From Cellulosimicrobium sp. ES-005 (GTDB taxonomy: Bacteria > Actinomycetota > Actinomycetes > Actinomycetales > Cellulomonadaceae): a stretch of DNA of 64,000 bases. The translations under genes were made by a program, and so were the position numbers. Within the stretch, counting starts at the first letter, position 1; each line of letters starts with the position of its first letter. The notes below the pieces were generated by a model that worked only from the letters and a program-made list of their open reading frames with translations, did not search any database and was not told where the DNA came from. Location: assembly GCF_040448685.1 (NCBI RefSeq), contig NZ_CP159290.1, positions 1,674,001 through 1,738,000 on the forward strand, read 5' to 3'. Shown one piece after another: positions 1 to 8,396 of this stretch.

Positions 1-636
1 GCGGGCCAGGGCGGGATGCCGTGGGACGTCCTGCACCAGGGCGTCGTGCTGCGCACCGGGCTGCCGTTCGGCGTCGTCGTCGGGTCGCTCAGCGTGCTCG
101 CGCTGCTCGCGTGGATCCCGCTGCGGCAGCGCCCGGGGATCGGGACGATCGCGAACGTCGTCGTCATCACCCTGACCATCGACCCGGCGATCGCGCTCGT
201 GACCCGCCTCGTGCCCGACCCCGGCGTCGCCGCGAGCGTCGCGCTCGCCGTCGGCGGGATCGTGCTCAACGGGCTCGCGACCTCGGCGTACCTCGGGGTG
301 CGCCTCGGGCCCGGCCCGCGCGACGGGCTCATGACCGGCCTCGTCGCGCGCACCGGGTGGTCGGTGCGCCTCGTGCGCACGCTCATCGAGGTCGTCGTCG
401 TGTCGCTGGGCTGGGTGCTCGGCGGCACGCTGGGCTGGGCGACGGTCGCCTACGCGCTGGGCGTGGGGCCGATCGTCCAGCTCACGGCGCGCTGGTTCGC
501 CCCGCGGGGGCTCGCGGACCCGCGCCCCGCCCGGGTGCGTCGTCGGGCGCACGCCGAGTCGGAGCCGCGGGAGCCCGTCGCCGCGACCACAGGCCCCCGG
601 CCGGGCGAGGGAGGCATGCCCGAGCCCGGCCGGTGA
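1..636 (+). CDS. YczE/YitT-type integral membrane protein, 5' partial
   Basis: The reading frame is open to the left window edge, so the true start lies outside; the visible part encodes about 211 residues. It contains the GxPWDVLHQG signature near the first transmembrane segment that I associate with the YczE/YyaS/YitT membrane family, then alternating hydrophobic stretches giving about four further membrane spans (around residues 20-35, 45-65, 75-95 and 130-160). The C-terminal 45 residues are Arg/Pro-rich and probably a disordered cytoplasmic tail. Function in this family is not established. A strong hairpin follows the stop codon and separates it from the convergent aldo/keto reductase gene. 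Confidence 0.75.
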   Translation, partial: AGQGGMPWDVLHQGVVLRTGLPFGVVVGSLSVLALLAWIPLRQRPGIGTIANVVVITLTIDPAIALVTRLVPDPGVAASVALAVGGIVLNGLATSAYLGVRLGPGPRDGLMTGLVARTGWSVRLVRTLIEVVVVSLGWVLGGTLGWATVAYALGVGPIVQLTARWFAPRGLADPRPARVRRRAHAESEPREPVAATTGPRPGEGGMPEPGR

Positions 637-642
637 GGAGAC

Positions 643-680
643 GACGACGGCCCCGGCGGATCGCCGCCGGGGCCGTCGTC
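643..680. terminator. Bidirectional hairpin terminator between convergent genes
   Basis: A perfect 17-bp stem (643-659 pairing with 664-680) with loop ATCG lies 6 bp after the stop of the membrane protein and 18 bp before the stop of the convergent aldo/keto reductase. It has no U-tract, as is usual for high-GC actinobacterial terminators. Confidence 0.75.
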
Positions 681-698
681 GCGCACGACGTGCCGGAG

Positions 699-1712
699 TC
701 AGGCGACGCGCGTCTGCGGTGCGTTCTCCGCGGTCTTGCGCGGGTCGCGCTCGACGACGTCCCCGAGGACGTCGTCGATGCGCGCCAGGAGCTCGGCCGG
801 GATCGTCACCCCCGACGCCTTGACGTTCTCGGCGACCTGCTCGGGCCGCGACGCACCCACGAGGGCCGCAGCGACGTTGTCGTTCTGCAGGACCCACGCG
901 ATGGCGAGCTGCGGCATGGTGAGCCCCAGCTCGTCCGCGACCGGCTTGAGGCCCTGCAAGCGCGTGAGGACGTCGTCGGTCATGAACTGCGAGATCCCAC
1001 CGCGGCCCGCCTTCTCGTCGGCCGCGCGCGACCCGGCCGGTGCCGCCTGGCCGGGCAGGTACTTGCCGGACAGCACGCCCTGGGCCATCGGGGACCAGAC
1101 GATCTGCGACAGGCCCAGCTCGCGCGAGGTCGGCACGACCTCGTCCTCGATGACGCGCCACAGCATCGAGTACTGGGGCTGGGAGGAGATGAGCTGGAAG
1201 CCGAGCTCCTTCGCGAGCGCGGCGCCGGCGCGGATCTGGTCGGCGGTCCACTCGGAGACGCCGATGTACAGGGCCTTGCCCTGCCGGACGATGTCGGCGA
1301 ACGCCTGCATCGTCTCCTCGAGCGGCGTCTCGGTGTCGTACCGGTGCGCCTGGTAGAGGTCCACGTAGTCGGTGCCGAGCCGCTTGAGGGAGCCGTTGAT
1401 CGACTCCATGACGTGCTTGCGGGACAGGCCCGTGTCGTTGGGGCCGCCGGGGCCGGTCGGCCAGTAGACCTTCGTGAAGATCTCGAGCGACTCGCGCCGC
1501 TGTCCCTTGAGCGCGTCGCCGAGCACCTGCTCGGCCTTCGTGTTCGCGTAGACGTCCGCGGTGTCGAACGTCGAGATGCCGGCGTCGAGCGCCGCGTGGA
1601 CGCACGCCTTCGCGACGTCGTTCTCGACCTGGGAGCCGTGGGTGAGCCAGTTGCCGTAGGTGATCTCGGAGATCTTGAGACCCGAGTTGCCGAGGTAGCG
1701 GTAGGTGGGCAT
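699..1712 (-). CDS. Aldo/keto reductase, Kv-beta-like subfamily
   Basis: The 337-residue protein is a full-length aldo/keto reductase: an NADPH-dependent (beta/alpha)8 oxidoreductase acting on carbonyls in the cytoplasm. It starts MPTYRYLGNSGLKIS, has the catalytic Asp/Tyr region FDTADVYANT (about residue 50), a later KVYWPTG lysine, the QAHRYD histidine and the C-terminal NADP-phosphate site ALVGASRPEQ. These features resemble the voltage-gated potassium channel beta-subunit/YghZ branch. The ATG at 1712 is preceded by TAGGTT with a 6-nt gap and no ribosome binding site, so the mRNA is probably leaderless. The physiological substrate cannot be read from sequence. Confidence 0.9.
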   Translation of the reverse strand: MPTYRYLGNSGLKISEITYGNWLTHGSQVENDVAKACVHAALDAGISTFDTADVYANTKAEQVLGDALKGQRRESLEIFTKVYWPTGPGGPNDTGLSRKHVMESINGSLKRLGTDYVDLYQAHRYDTETPLEETMQAFADIVRQGKALYIGVSEWTADQIRAGAALAKELGFQLISSQPQYSMLWRVIEDEVVPTSRELGLSQIVWSPMAQGVLSGKYLPGQAAPAGSRAADEKAGRGGISQFMTDDVLTRLQGLKPVADELGLTMPQLAIAWVLQNDNVAAALVGASRPEQVAENVKASGVTIPAELLARIDDVLGDVVERDPRKTAENAPQTRVA

Positions 1713-1758
1713 GGGCTCAACCTAACCGCCGGACGGTTGCCTCAGGAACCGCTCCGGC

Positions 1759-2352
1759 TCACTCCGGGAAGACGCCGTGCTTCTTGTGCGTCGGCTTGGG
1801 CAGGCGTGCTCGGCGCAGCTGGAAGGCCCGCATGACGGCGTACATCGTCGTGCCCTTGGGGATCTCGCCGAACTTCGCGAGCAGGCGCTTGCGCAGGCGG
1901 CGCCACATGATGAAGCCGTCCACGACGGTCAGCAGCACGATGACGTAGAGCGTCATCACCGTGAGGAACGCCAGGTCCTGGTTTTGCGCGGTGAGGAACG
2001 AGAAGACGATGAACACCAGCGCGACGGGCAGGAAGAACTCGCCGAGGTTCCAGCGCGCGTCGACGTACTCGCGCACGTAGCGCTTGACCGGGCCCTTGTC
2101 GCGCGGCGGCAGGTAGCGCTCGTCGCCCGTCTGCATCGCCTGGTACTGGCGGTCGCGCATCTCGCGCTGCTTCTCCCGCGCGGACTTCGCGGCGGCGCGA
2201 CGGTCGTTCGGCACCAGGGGGCGCTTGTTCGCGGCCTCGGAGACCTTGCGCTTGGGCGTCGGGCGGCCCTTGCCGGCCCGCTCGATCTCGGCCGCCTGCT
2301 CGACAGGGTCGGGGGCGGCGGGGGTCGCGGCGGACTTGTTGCGGGAGAACAC
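1759..2352 (-). CDS. DUF3043 membrane protein
   Basis: About 197 residues starting with GTG (VFSRNKS). The N-terminal half is charged, rich in Lys/Arg/Ala (around residues 25-90, with KRKVSEAANKRPLVPNDRRA), followed by two hydrophobic segments around residues 100-120 and 125-145 and a basic C-terminal tail. This matches the actinobacterial DUF3043 family, whose function is unknown. The start is chosen because the family begins with xFSRNK and because TACGCT ends 6 nt upstream of the GTG. A GGAGGG touches the start codon but is too close to act as a normal ribosome binding site, so a leaderless transcript fits better. The divergent MFS gene begins 127 bp upstream. Confidence 0.8.
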   Translation of the reverse strand: MFSRNKSAATPAAPDPVEQAAEIERAGKGRPTPKRKVSEAANKRPLVPNDRRAAAKSAREKQREMRDRQYQAMQTGDERYLPPRDKGPVKRYVREYVDARWNLGEFFLPVALVFIVFSFLTAQNQDLAFLTVMTLYVIVLLTVVDGFIMWRRLRKRLLAKFGEIPKGTTMYAVMRAFQLRRARLPKPTHKKHGVFPE

Positions 2353-2441
2353 CCCTCCAGCGTAGTCGAGCCGGACGAGTGCTCGGCGTCGTCGATCCCT
2401 CCTCCGGTAGGGGTGGTCAGGAGCAGCATCCGCCAGTAGCG

Positions 2442-2459
2442 TTACAAGACGATACGTAA
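2442..2459. promoter_or_regulatory. Possible TetR operator / promoter ahead of the MFS gene
   Basis: An AT-richer 18-bp imperfect inverted repeat (TTAC ... GTAA ends) lies 20-38 bp upstream of the MFS start and overlaps likely promoter sequence. A TetR-family gene follows the transporter, so this is the natural place for its operator. Only about 5 of 9 half-site positions are symmetric, so the call is tentative. Confidence 0.3.
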
Positions 2460-2479
2460 TGTTGCCGGAGGAGAGAGCC

Positions 2480-3937
2480 ATGAGCCGCACGACCGAAGCC
2501 ACCGTGACGACGACCGTCCGGGCAGGACCCCAGGAGTGGGCGGGGCTGGTCCTGCTCGTGCTCCCGATGCTCATGGTCGCGACCGACCTCACCGTGCTGT
2601 TCTTCGCGCTGCCCTCGATCATCGTGGACCTGGACGCCTCGGCCACGCAGGCGCTGTGGATCTCCCACGTCTACGGCTTCCTCATCGGCGGGACGCTCGT
2701 CACCGCCGGGCGGCTCGCGGACCGCGTCGGCGCACGTCGGCTTCTGCTCGTCGGGGCGACCGCGTTCGCCGCCCTGTCCGTGCTCGCCGCGACCGCGTCG
2801 AGCGCGGAGACGCTGATCCTCGCCCGGGCACTGCTCGGCGTCGCGGGCTCGACCCTCATGCCCGCGCTCTTCTCCCTCCTGCGCCAGATGTTCCGTGCCG
2901 ATGCGCAGCGGCGCCTCGCGATCGCGATCCTCTTCAGCGCCTTCTCGGTCGGCGCCGCGATCGGGCCGGTCCTGGGCGGTGCACTCCTCGAGCGGTTCTG
3001 GTGGGGTTCCGTCTTCCTCGTCAACGTGCCGCCCATGCTCGCGCTCGTGCTCCTCGGACCGTGGCTCCTACCGAGGCCACGCGGGACGAACGACGCGGGG
3101 CGGCTCGACCTGACGAGCGTCGCACTGTCCGTCGTGGGGATGCTCGCCGTCGTCTTCGGTCTCCAGGAGCTCGCGGCCGGTCCCTCCGGAGGCACGACGG
3201 CGGTGCGTGACGCCGCCGTGATGGTCGCCGGAGTGCTGCTGCTCGGGCTCTTCGCCCGACGCCAGCGACGGCTCCCCGACCCGTTGCTCGACCTGCGCCT
3301 CGTCACGGCGCGGCGGCCGGCCGCCGCCCTCGGCACGCTGCTGCTGACCGGGATCGGCGTCGTCGGGGTGTACTACCTGTTCACCCAGCACCTGCAGCGC
3401 GCGGCCGGTCTGGACCCGCTCGAGGCGGGCCTGTGGACGTTGCCGTACGTCGCGGTGAACATCCTCGGCGCGCTGCTCGCTCCTGGTCTCGCCTCCCGGT
3501 TCCGCCCCGAGGTGGTCGTCGCCGTCAGCCTGGTCGTGATCGTCGCGGGGGCCGTGCTGACCGTGGTCGTCGGGTGGGCGGGGGCACCCGTGCCGGCGCT
3601 CGCGGGGTCGGTCGCCGTGCTCGGCCTCGGGCACGGTGCCGCGGCGGCGCTCGTGAGTGACCTCGTCATCTCGTCGGCGCCACCCGAGCAGACGGGTTCC
3701 GCCGCCGCGACGCAGGAGGTGTCCGCCGAGCTCGGTACGGCGCTCGGCATCGCGGCGGCCGGGGTCCTGTCCGTCGTCGTGCACCGCTCGGCACTCCGTG
3801 ACGGCGCGGCTCTCGCGGAGGACGGCGGCGCGCCCGCCCAGGGGCTCCCGGCCTACGCGGTCGTCGCGGCGCTGCTCGTGGGTCTCGCGGCGACGCTCGT
3901 GCTCCGGGTCCTCGTGCGCCCGGACCGTCGCGGCTGA
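2480..3937 (+). CDS. MFS multidrug efflux transporter, DHA2 (14-TM) type
   Basis: A 485-residue integral membrane protein with about 14 predicted hydrophobic spans, a proton antiporter exporting drugs or biocides. It shows the DHA-type signatures: VATDLTVLFFALPSI in TM1, the loop-2/3 motif GRLADRVGARR, and the motif-C-like GPVLGGALLERFWW that is diagnostic of antiporters. The closest named relatives by pattern are LfrA/SmvA/QacA-like pumps. ATG 2480 is chosen because GGAGGAGAG lies 5-13 nt upstream; an in-frame ATG at 2459 lacks a site. The TetR gene begins 24 bp after the stop, giving the usual pump-repressor pair. Confidence 0.9.
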   Translation: MSRTTEATVTTTVRAGPQEWAGLVLLVLPMLMVATDLTVLFFALPSIIVDLDASATQALWISHVYGFLIGGTLVTAGRLADRVGARRLLLVGATAFAALSVLAATASSAETLILARALLGVAGSTLMPALFSLLRQMFRADAQRRLAIAILFSAFSVGAAIGPVLGGALLERFWWGSVFLVNVPPMLALVLLGPWLLPRPRGTNDAGRLDLTSVALSVVGMLAVVFGLQELAAGPSGGTTAVRDAAVMVAGVLLLGLFARRQRRLPDPLLDLRLVTARRPAAALGTLLLTGIGVVGVYYLFTQHLQRAAGLDPLEAGLWTLPYVAVNILGALLAPGLASRFRPEVVVAVSLVVIVAGAVLTVVVGWAGAPVPALAGSVAVLGLGHGAAAALVSDLVISSAPPEQTGSAAATQEVSAELGTALGIAAAGVLSVVVHRSALRDGAALAEDGGAPAQGLPAYAVVAALLVGLAATLVLRVLVRPDRRG

Positions 3938-3961
3938 CGGTCCGCGGATACGATCACGACC

Positions 3962-4645
3962 ATGTCCAGCGCTTCCGGCATCCCGACCCCGGGCGGTGGT
4001 GGCCGGCCGCGTGACCGCCAGATCGACCGCGCGGTGCTCGACGCGGCGTCCGCGCTCCTGGACTCCGGGGGCTACGCGCAGCTGACGCTCGAGAAGGTGG
4101 CACGCCGTGCCGGGACCACGCGGCCCGCGATCTACCGCCGCTGGGCGGGGCGCGCGCCGTTGGCCCTCGCCGCGATCGCGGCCCGGATGAGCGTCCCCGA
4201 GGCGCCGGACACCGGGTGCACCCTGTGCGACCTCGGCGAGAGCCTCGGAGTGTTCCTGGGCGCGTACCGCGCGACCAGGCCGGACGTCCTCGCTGCGCTG
4301 TACGCGGAATGCGCGCCCGACCCGGCGCTGCGCGAGCGCTACCTCGCCGTGGTGGTCGAGCCGTCGCGGCGGGCCGTCGCCGCGACCCTCGCCCACGCGG
4401 CGGCGCGTGGCGACCTGCGCGAGGACGTCGACCAGGACCAGGTCGTGGACCTGTTCGCGTCGCTCGTCCAGTACCGCACGCTGTTCGGCGACACGCACCT
4501 GAGCGACACGGAGGCCGAGAGCGCGATCGAGCTCGTCCTCCGTGGCCTCGCCGTCGACTACGACGCGCTCCTCGCGCGCAGCGCGGCGCTCGAGCTCGAG
4601 CACCGGGGCGGGCCGGACGCGCCGCACGTCCACCTCCCGGGCTGA
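3962..4645 (+). CDS. TetR/AcrR family transcriptional regulator
   Basis: The 227-residue protein has an N-terminal TetR helix-turn-helix at about residues 20-65 (LTLEKVARRAGTTRPAIYRRW is cut here to its core: VARRAGTTRPAIYRRW), followed by an all-helical ligand-binding domain. It probably represses the adjacent MFS pump and dissociates on binding the exported compound. It lies 24 bp downstream of the pump, but TACGAT ends 7 nt before its ATG, so it may also be transcribed from its own leaderless promoter. Three cysteines in the ligand domain (CTLCDL and a later AECAPD) could be redox- or ligand-sensitive, although this is only an inference. Confidence 0.9.
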   Translation: MSSASGIPTPGGGGRPRDRQIDRAVLDAASALLDSGGYAQLTLEKVARRAGTTRPAIYRRWAGRAPLALAAIAARMSVPEAPDTGCTLCDLGESLGVFLGAYRATRPDVLAALYAECAPDPALRERYLAVVVEPSRRAVAATLAHAAARGDLREDVDQDQVVDLFASLVQYRTLFGDTHLSDTEAESAIELVLRGLAVDYDALLARSAALELEHRGGPDAPHVHLPG

Positions 4646-4719
4646 CTCGACCAGCGAGGGAAGAGTCTCGGGGATGCGGCAGAGCCCACCGCACGTCCGG
4701 TTGTCGTACCGTGCTCGTC

Positions 4720-6141
4720 GTGACGAACTCACCTGAACCCACCGTCCCCGCGCCCGGCACCGCGACCGACCCCGAGCTCGCGACCACGCTCCGCGAGACC
4801 GTCGCGCGCCTGTTCCCCGCGCTGCGTGCGGACCTCGAGTCCCTCGTGCGCGTGCCGAGCGTGTCGAACGCCGCGTTCGACCAGGCGCACGTCGCGGCGA
4901 GCGCCGATGCCGTGGCGGCGCTGCTGCGCGACGCCGGTCTGCCCGAGGTGCAGGTGCTGCGCGCTCGGGCCGCCGACGGCACGGAGGGCGCGCCGGCCGT
5001 CGTCGCGCGCCGTCCTGCGCCCGACGGCGCCCCGACCGTCCTCCTGTACGCGCACCACGACGTGCAGCCCCCGGGCGACGCCGCGACCTGGGAGTCCGAC
5101 CCGTTCGAGCCGACCGAGCGCGACGGGCGCCTGTACGGGCGCGGTGCGGCGGACGACAAGGCGGGAGTCGTGGCGCACCTGGGTGCGCTGCGCGCGCTCA
5201 CGGAGGTCGGTGACCTGCCCGTCGGGGTGACGGTCTTCGTCGAGGGCGAGGAGGAGATCGGCTCGCCGACGTTCCTGCCGTTCCTCACGCAGTACCGCGA
5301 CCTGCTCGCGGCGGACGTCATCGTCGTCGCGGACTCGTCGAACTGGAAGGTCGGCGTCCCCGCGCTCACGACGTCGCTGCGCGGCCTCGTCGACTGCGAG
5401 GTCGAGGTCGCCGTGCTCGACCACGCGGTGCACTCGGGCATGTTCGGCGGTCCCGTGCTCGACGCGGTGACGCTGCTCGCGCGGCTGATCACCACCCTGC
5501 ACGACGACGCGGGCAACGTGGCCGTGCCCGGGCTCGTCACGGCGGACGAGCCGACCGTGGACTACGCCGAGGCCGACTTCCGCGCCGACTCCTCGCTGCT
5601 CGACGGGACCGTCCTCGCAGGCGAGGGCAGCATCGCGGGCCGGCTGTGGACCAAGCCGGCGATCGCCGTGATCGGGCTCGACGCGCCGAGCGTCGCGCAC
5701 GCGTCGAACACCCTCACGCCCCGCGCGACCGCGAAGCTCTCGGTGCGGCTCGCGCCGGGTCAGGACCCGGCGGCCGCGATGGCGGCGCTGCGTACGCACC
5801 TGGAGGGGAACGCTCCGCTCGGCGCGCGCGTCACGGTCCGCGACGGCGAGCAGGGCAAGCCGTTCCTCGCCCCGGGCGACTCCGAGGCGATGCGGGCCGC
5901 GCGGTGGGCGTTCGCGACGTCGTGGGGCACCGACCCGGTCGACATCGGCGTGGGCGGGTCGATCCCCTTCATCGCCGACCTGCTCGAGGTGTTCCCCGAC
6001 GCGGCGATCCTCGTGACGGGCGTCGAGGACCCGGACTCGCGCGCGCACGGCGCGAACGAGTCGGTGCACCTCGGCGAGCTGGAGAAGGTGGTGCTCGCCG
6101 AGGCGCTCCTGCTCGCCCGGCTCGGCGGCGCGGTCGCCTGA
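4720..6141 (+). CDS. M20 family dipeptidase / metallopeptidase
   Basis: About 473 residues with the M20 peptidase organisation: a catalytic zinc domain interrupted by a dimerisation domain. Visible metal and catalytic motifs are YAHHDVQPP (first His and the Asp two residues on), GRGAADDKAG (bridging Asp), VEGEEEIGSP (general-base Glu pair) and the C-terminal HGANESVHL histidine. It probably hydrolyses dipeptides or N-acyl amino acids in the cytoplasm. GTG 4720 is preferred over the in-frame GTG 4711 because TACCGT (4707-4712) ends 7 nt before it, as for other leaderless genes here, and no ribosome binding site is present. It stands alone, convergent with a VOC-domain gene. Confidence 0.88.
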   Translation: MTNSPEPTVPAPGTATDPELATTLRETVARLFPALRADLESLVRVPSVSNAAFDQAHVAASADAVAALLRDAGLPEVQVLRARAADGTEGAPAVVARRPAPDGAPTVLLYAHHDVQPPGDAATWESDPFEPTERDGRLYGRGAADDKAGVVAHLGALRALTEVGDLPVGVTVFVEGEEEIGSPTFLPFLTQYRDLLAADVIVVADSSNWKVGVPALTTSLRGLVDCEVEVAVLDHAVHSGMFGGPVLDAVTLLARLITTLHDDAGNVAVPGLVTADEPTVDYAEADFRADSSLLDGTVLAGEGSIAGRLWTKPAIAVIGLDAPSVAHASNTLTPRATAKLSVRLAPGQDPAAAMAALRTHLEGNAPLGARVTVRDGEQGKPFLAPGDSEAMRAARWAFATSWGTDPVDIGVGGSIPFIADLLEVFPDAAILVTGVEDPDSRAHGANESVHLGELEKVVLAEALLLARLGGAVA

Positions 6142-6178
6142 CCCGACCGTCCGTCCGTGCGCGGCGGCGCTCGACCGG

Positions 6179-7003
6179 TCAGCCGGGGAGCGCCGCCCGC
6201 AGGTCGGCGGCCTCGGCGAGGGCGTGCTCGACGACGGTGCGCACGTCAGGGGAGAGGGCGGCCGCCAGCGCGTCGAGGTCGTCGAGGTGCGTGCGGGCAG
6301 CGTCGGGATCGTCCGCGAGGACGGCGAGCTCGGCGAGGTAGGCGAGGGCGCGCACGCGGTCGGCGACGTCGGCGTCGTCCCCGGCACGCCGCAGCGCGCC
6401 CGCGAGGATCTTGCGCGCCTGGACGGGGTCGCCGTGCGAGTCCGCCTGCACGACGGCGTCGTCCAGGGCCCGGGCGAGCCGTCCCTCGGGCCGCGCGGCG
6501 TACGCGTCGACGGCGGACGCCCCAGCCGCGTCCGTGGTCGGCGCCGCCGCGGCGGGAGGGCGGCGCATCACGCGGACCCAGTTGCCGGCGGGGTCCACGA
6601 GGCTGAATCCCGTCGTGCCGCCCGCGTTCGCGCGCCGTCGGGGTCGGGTGATCCGCGGGAACCCGGTGAGCGGCAGGCGCCCGTAGCGGGCGCGCAGCCC
6701 CGCGGCGAACGCCTCGAAGACGGGCGCCGTGTCCTCCACGACGACGATGCACGTGCTGTAGCTGTCCTGCGGCTCGATCCCGTCGAGCCCGAAGTAGTGG
6801 ATGTCCACGCCGCCGCGCCGCACCGCGAGGTACGGGTTCGGCCGGAGCTGGCGGTACGTCACGTCGAAGCCGAGCGCGGTCCAGAAGTCGCGCAGCTCGT
6901 CGATGTCCCGGCAGGGCAGGGCCGGGACCATGGTCGCGTCGAACGGGTCGGTGGCGGGGTGGTCCGGGTGCGGGTCAGAGTCAGGGGCTCGGTCGGCGGT
7001 CAC
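6179..7003 (-). CDS. VOC (glyoxalase/bleomycin-resistance-like) protein with helical C-terminal extension
   Basis: The 274-residue protein has one VOC fold at about residues 20-150 (VPALPCRDIDELRDFWTALG through SLVDPAGNWVRVMRRP), resembling bleomycin-resistance/glyoxalase proteins. After a low-complexity linker comes an alpha-helical region of about 110 residues that looks like TPR-type helical hairpins (repeated Ala/Leu/Asp helices such as ARKILAGALRRAGDDADV). VOC proteins bind or convert small molecules as dimers; the substrate is unknown. The start is GTG; a TTCGAT hexamer 6 nt upstream is only a weak match to the promoter pattern. The helical extension suggests a protein-interaction role, which is inference. 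Confidence 0.8.
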   Translation of the reverse strand: MTADRAPDSDPHPDHPATDPFDATMVPALPCRDIDELRDFWTALGFDVTYRQLRPNPYLAVRRGGVDIHYFGLDGIEPQDSYSTCIVVVEDTAPVFEAFAAGLRARYGRLPLTGFPRITRPRRRANAGGTTGFSLVDPAGNWVRVMRRPPAAAAPTTDAAGASAVDAYAARPEGRLARALDDAVVQADSHGDPVQARKILAGALRRAGDDADVADRVRALAYLAELAVLADDPDAARTHLDDLDALAAALSPDVRTVVEHALAEAADLRAALPG

Positions 7004-7051
7004 CGTGCCATCGAAGCACCCGCCCCCCGCGCGCGACCAGGGCGCCGGTCG

Positions 7052-7582
7052 TCAGCCGCGGTGCGCGACGTCGACCGCCCGGGACCACCGGTCGACGTCG
7101 TCCGGGAGCTCGGGAGAGGTGACGTCGCCGCCGAGGAGCCCGACGACGTCGGGGGCGGCGATCCGGTCGCCCGACCCGCGCGCCAGGAACCGGCCCGCGA
7201 CGAGGCCGCGCGCGCACAGGTCGGCGCCGCGCGTGAACACCTGCTCGAGGTAGACGACGCGCTCGTCCCACCCGAGGACGCGCGTCGTGATCTCGAAGCG
7301 GTCCCACAGCTGGAGGGAGCGGCGGTACTTCATGGTCGACGCCGCGACGACGGGGTACCAGCCCTTGTCCTTGAGCAGGGGGAACCCGCCGAGATCGGCG
7401 ATGAAGTTGCTGCGCGCGATGTCCATCATCTGGAGGTACGTCCCGTTGTTGACGTGCAGGTAGAAGTCGAGGTCGCCGGGGTGCACGCGCATGCGGGTGA
7501 CGGACGGCTCGAGGACGCCCCGGCCCGGCACGGCCTTGCGCGGCAGCGTGCTGGCGACGAGGAGCTGGATCTGGCGGGTCAC
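7052..7582 (-). CDS. Acyl-CoA thioesterase-like protein, hot-dog fold
   Basis: A 176-residue single hot-dog domain protein resembling 4HBT_2/THEM6-type thioesterases. The characteristic stretch is DLDFYLHVNNGTYLQMMDIA (about residues 38-57), where the HVNN segment forms the active-site turn, followed by YRRSLQLWDRFEITTRVLGW typical of the central strands. It probably hydrolyses an acyl-CoA or related thioester. The start is GTG 7582, preceded by TAGCCT with a 6-nt gap and no ribosome binding site, consistent with a leaderless mRNA. No neighbour suggests a pathway. Confidence 0.82.
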   Translation of the reverse strand: MTRQIQLLVASTLPRKAVPGRGVLEPSVTRMRVHPGDLDFYLHVNNGTYLQMMDIARSNFIADLGGFPLLKDKGWYPVVAASTMKYRRSLQLWDRFEITTRVLGWDERVVYLEQVFTRGADLCARGLVAGRFLARGSGDRIAAPDVVGLLGGDVTSPELPDDVDRWSRAVDVAHRG

Positions 7583-7744
7583 CCGGGCAGGCTACTACCT
7601 CGCACGGGCGGTATCAGGTACCTTCGCCGGCGGGCGGGGCGTGGAGGTCTCGGCCCGCCACGGCGCCTCCTGCCCGTCCGCGCGGCGAGCCGGACGGTCG
7701 CCGCCAGAGCAAGATGCCGTCGGCGTCAGGGTGACGCGGCCGCC

Positions 7745-8344
7745 TCAGACCGGCGGGTCGGGGTCGTACTGGATCCCGCGGCGCACGGCGCGCGCGACGT
7801 CGTCGCTCTCCAGGCGCGCGACGAGGTGCAGGGCCATGTCGATCCCCGCGGACACGCCCGCGGACGTGACGACGTCGCCGTCGTCCACGAAGCGCGCCTC
7901 GGTGTCCAGCACGACGCTCGGGTCGATCTCCGCGAGCTCGTCGTAGTGCGCCCAGTGCGTCGTCGCGGGCCGCCCCGCGAGCAGCCCCGCCGCGGCGAGC
8001 ACGAGCGACCCCGTGCACACGCTCGCGATGACGGGGGTCTGGGCGCGCATCGCGCGCAGCCACTCGAGGTGCACGCGGTCCGCGAGCAGCGAGCGCGTCC
8101 CCCAACCGCCCGGGTAGACGAGCAGGTGGAGCGGGCCGACGTCGTCCGCCGAGCGGTCGGGGAGCAGCCGCAGGCCCTTCGCGAGCCGCACGCCGCCGCC
8201 GTCCCACGAGAACGTGGACACGTGCGGCTTGAGCGCCGAGTGCTCGGCCCACGCGGACAGCACCTCGAACGGCCCGGCGACGTCGAGCTCCTCCGCCTCG
8301 TCGAACACGAAGATGCCGACGTTCATGCCGTTCCCGGTGCTCAT
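7745..8344 (-). CDS. DJ-1/PfpI family protein (isonitrile hydratase-like)
   Basis: A 199-residue class I glutamine amidotransferase-like fold. The nucleophile elbow ASVCTGSLVLAAAGLL (about residue 109) provides the conserved Cys, and an acidic residue in FDEAEELDVAGPFEVL corresponds to the conserved Glu/Asp near the active site. GRPATTHW and the VTSAGVSAGIDMALHLV helix are typical of the isonitrile hydratase/AraC-associated subgroup rather than of the stress chaperone DJ-1. An AGG-containing site (GGAGG, 6 nt spacing) precedes the ATG. It lies 52 bp downstream of nadA on the same strand and may be co-transcribed with it. The substrate is unknown. Confidence 0.85.
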   Translation of the reverse strand: MSTGNGMNVGIFVFDEAEELDVAGPFEVLSAWAEHSALKPHVSTFSWDGGGVRLAKGLRLLPDRSADDVGPLHLLVYPGGWGTRSLLADRVHLEWLRAMRAQTPVIASVCTGSLVLAAAGLLAGRPATTHWAHYDELAEIDPSVVLDTEARFVDDGDVVTSAGVSAGIDMALHLVARLESDDVARAVRRGIQYDPDPPV

Positions 8345-8396
8345 GCCATACCTCCGCGTGCCCCCGGCTGCTCGAGGGACCTCGGCTCCCGTCGGG

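Noticed and set aside
21-1835. A 604-codon + strand frame over the membrane protein and aldo/keto reductase
   Set aside because: It overlaps two real genes in other frames and has an Arg-rich composition without homology.
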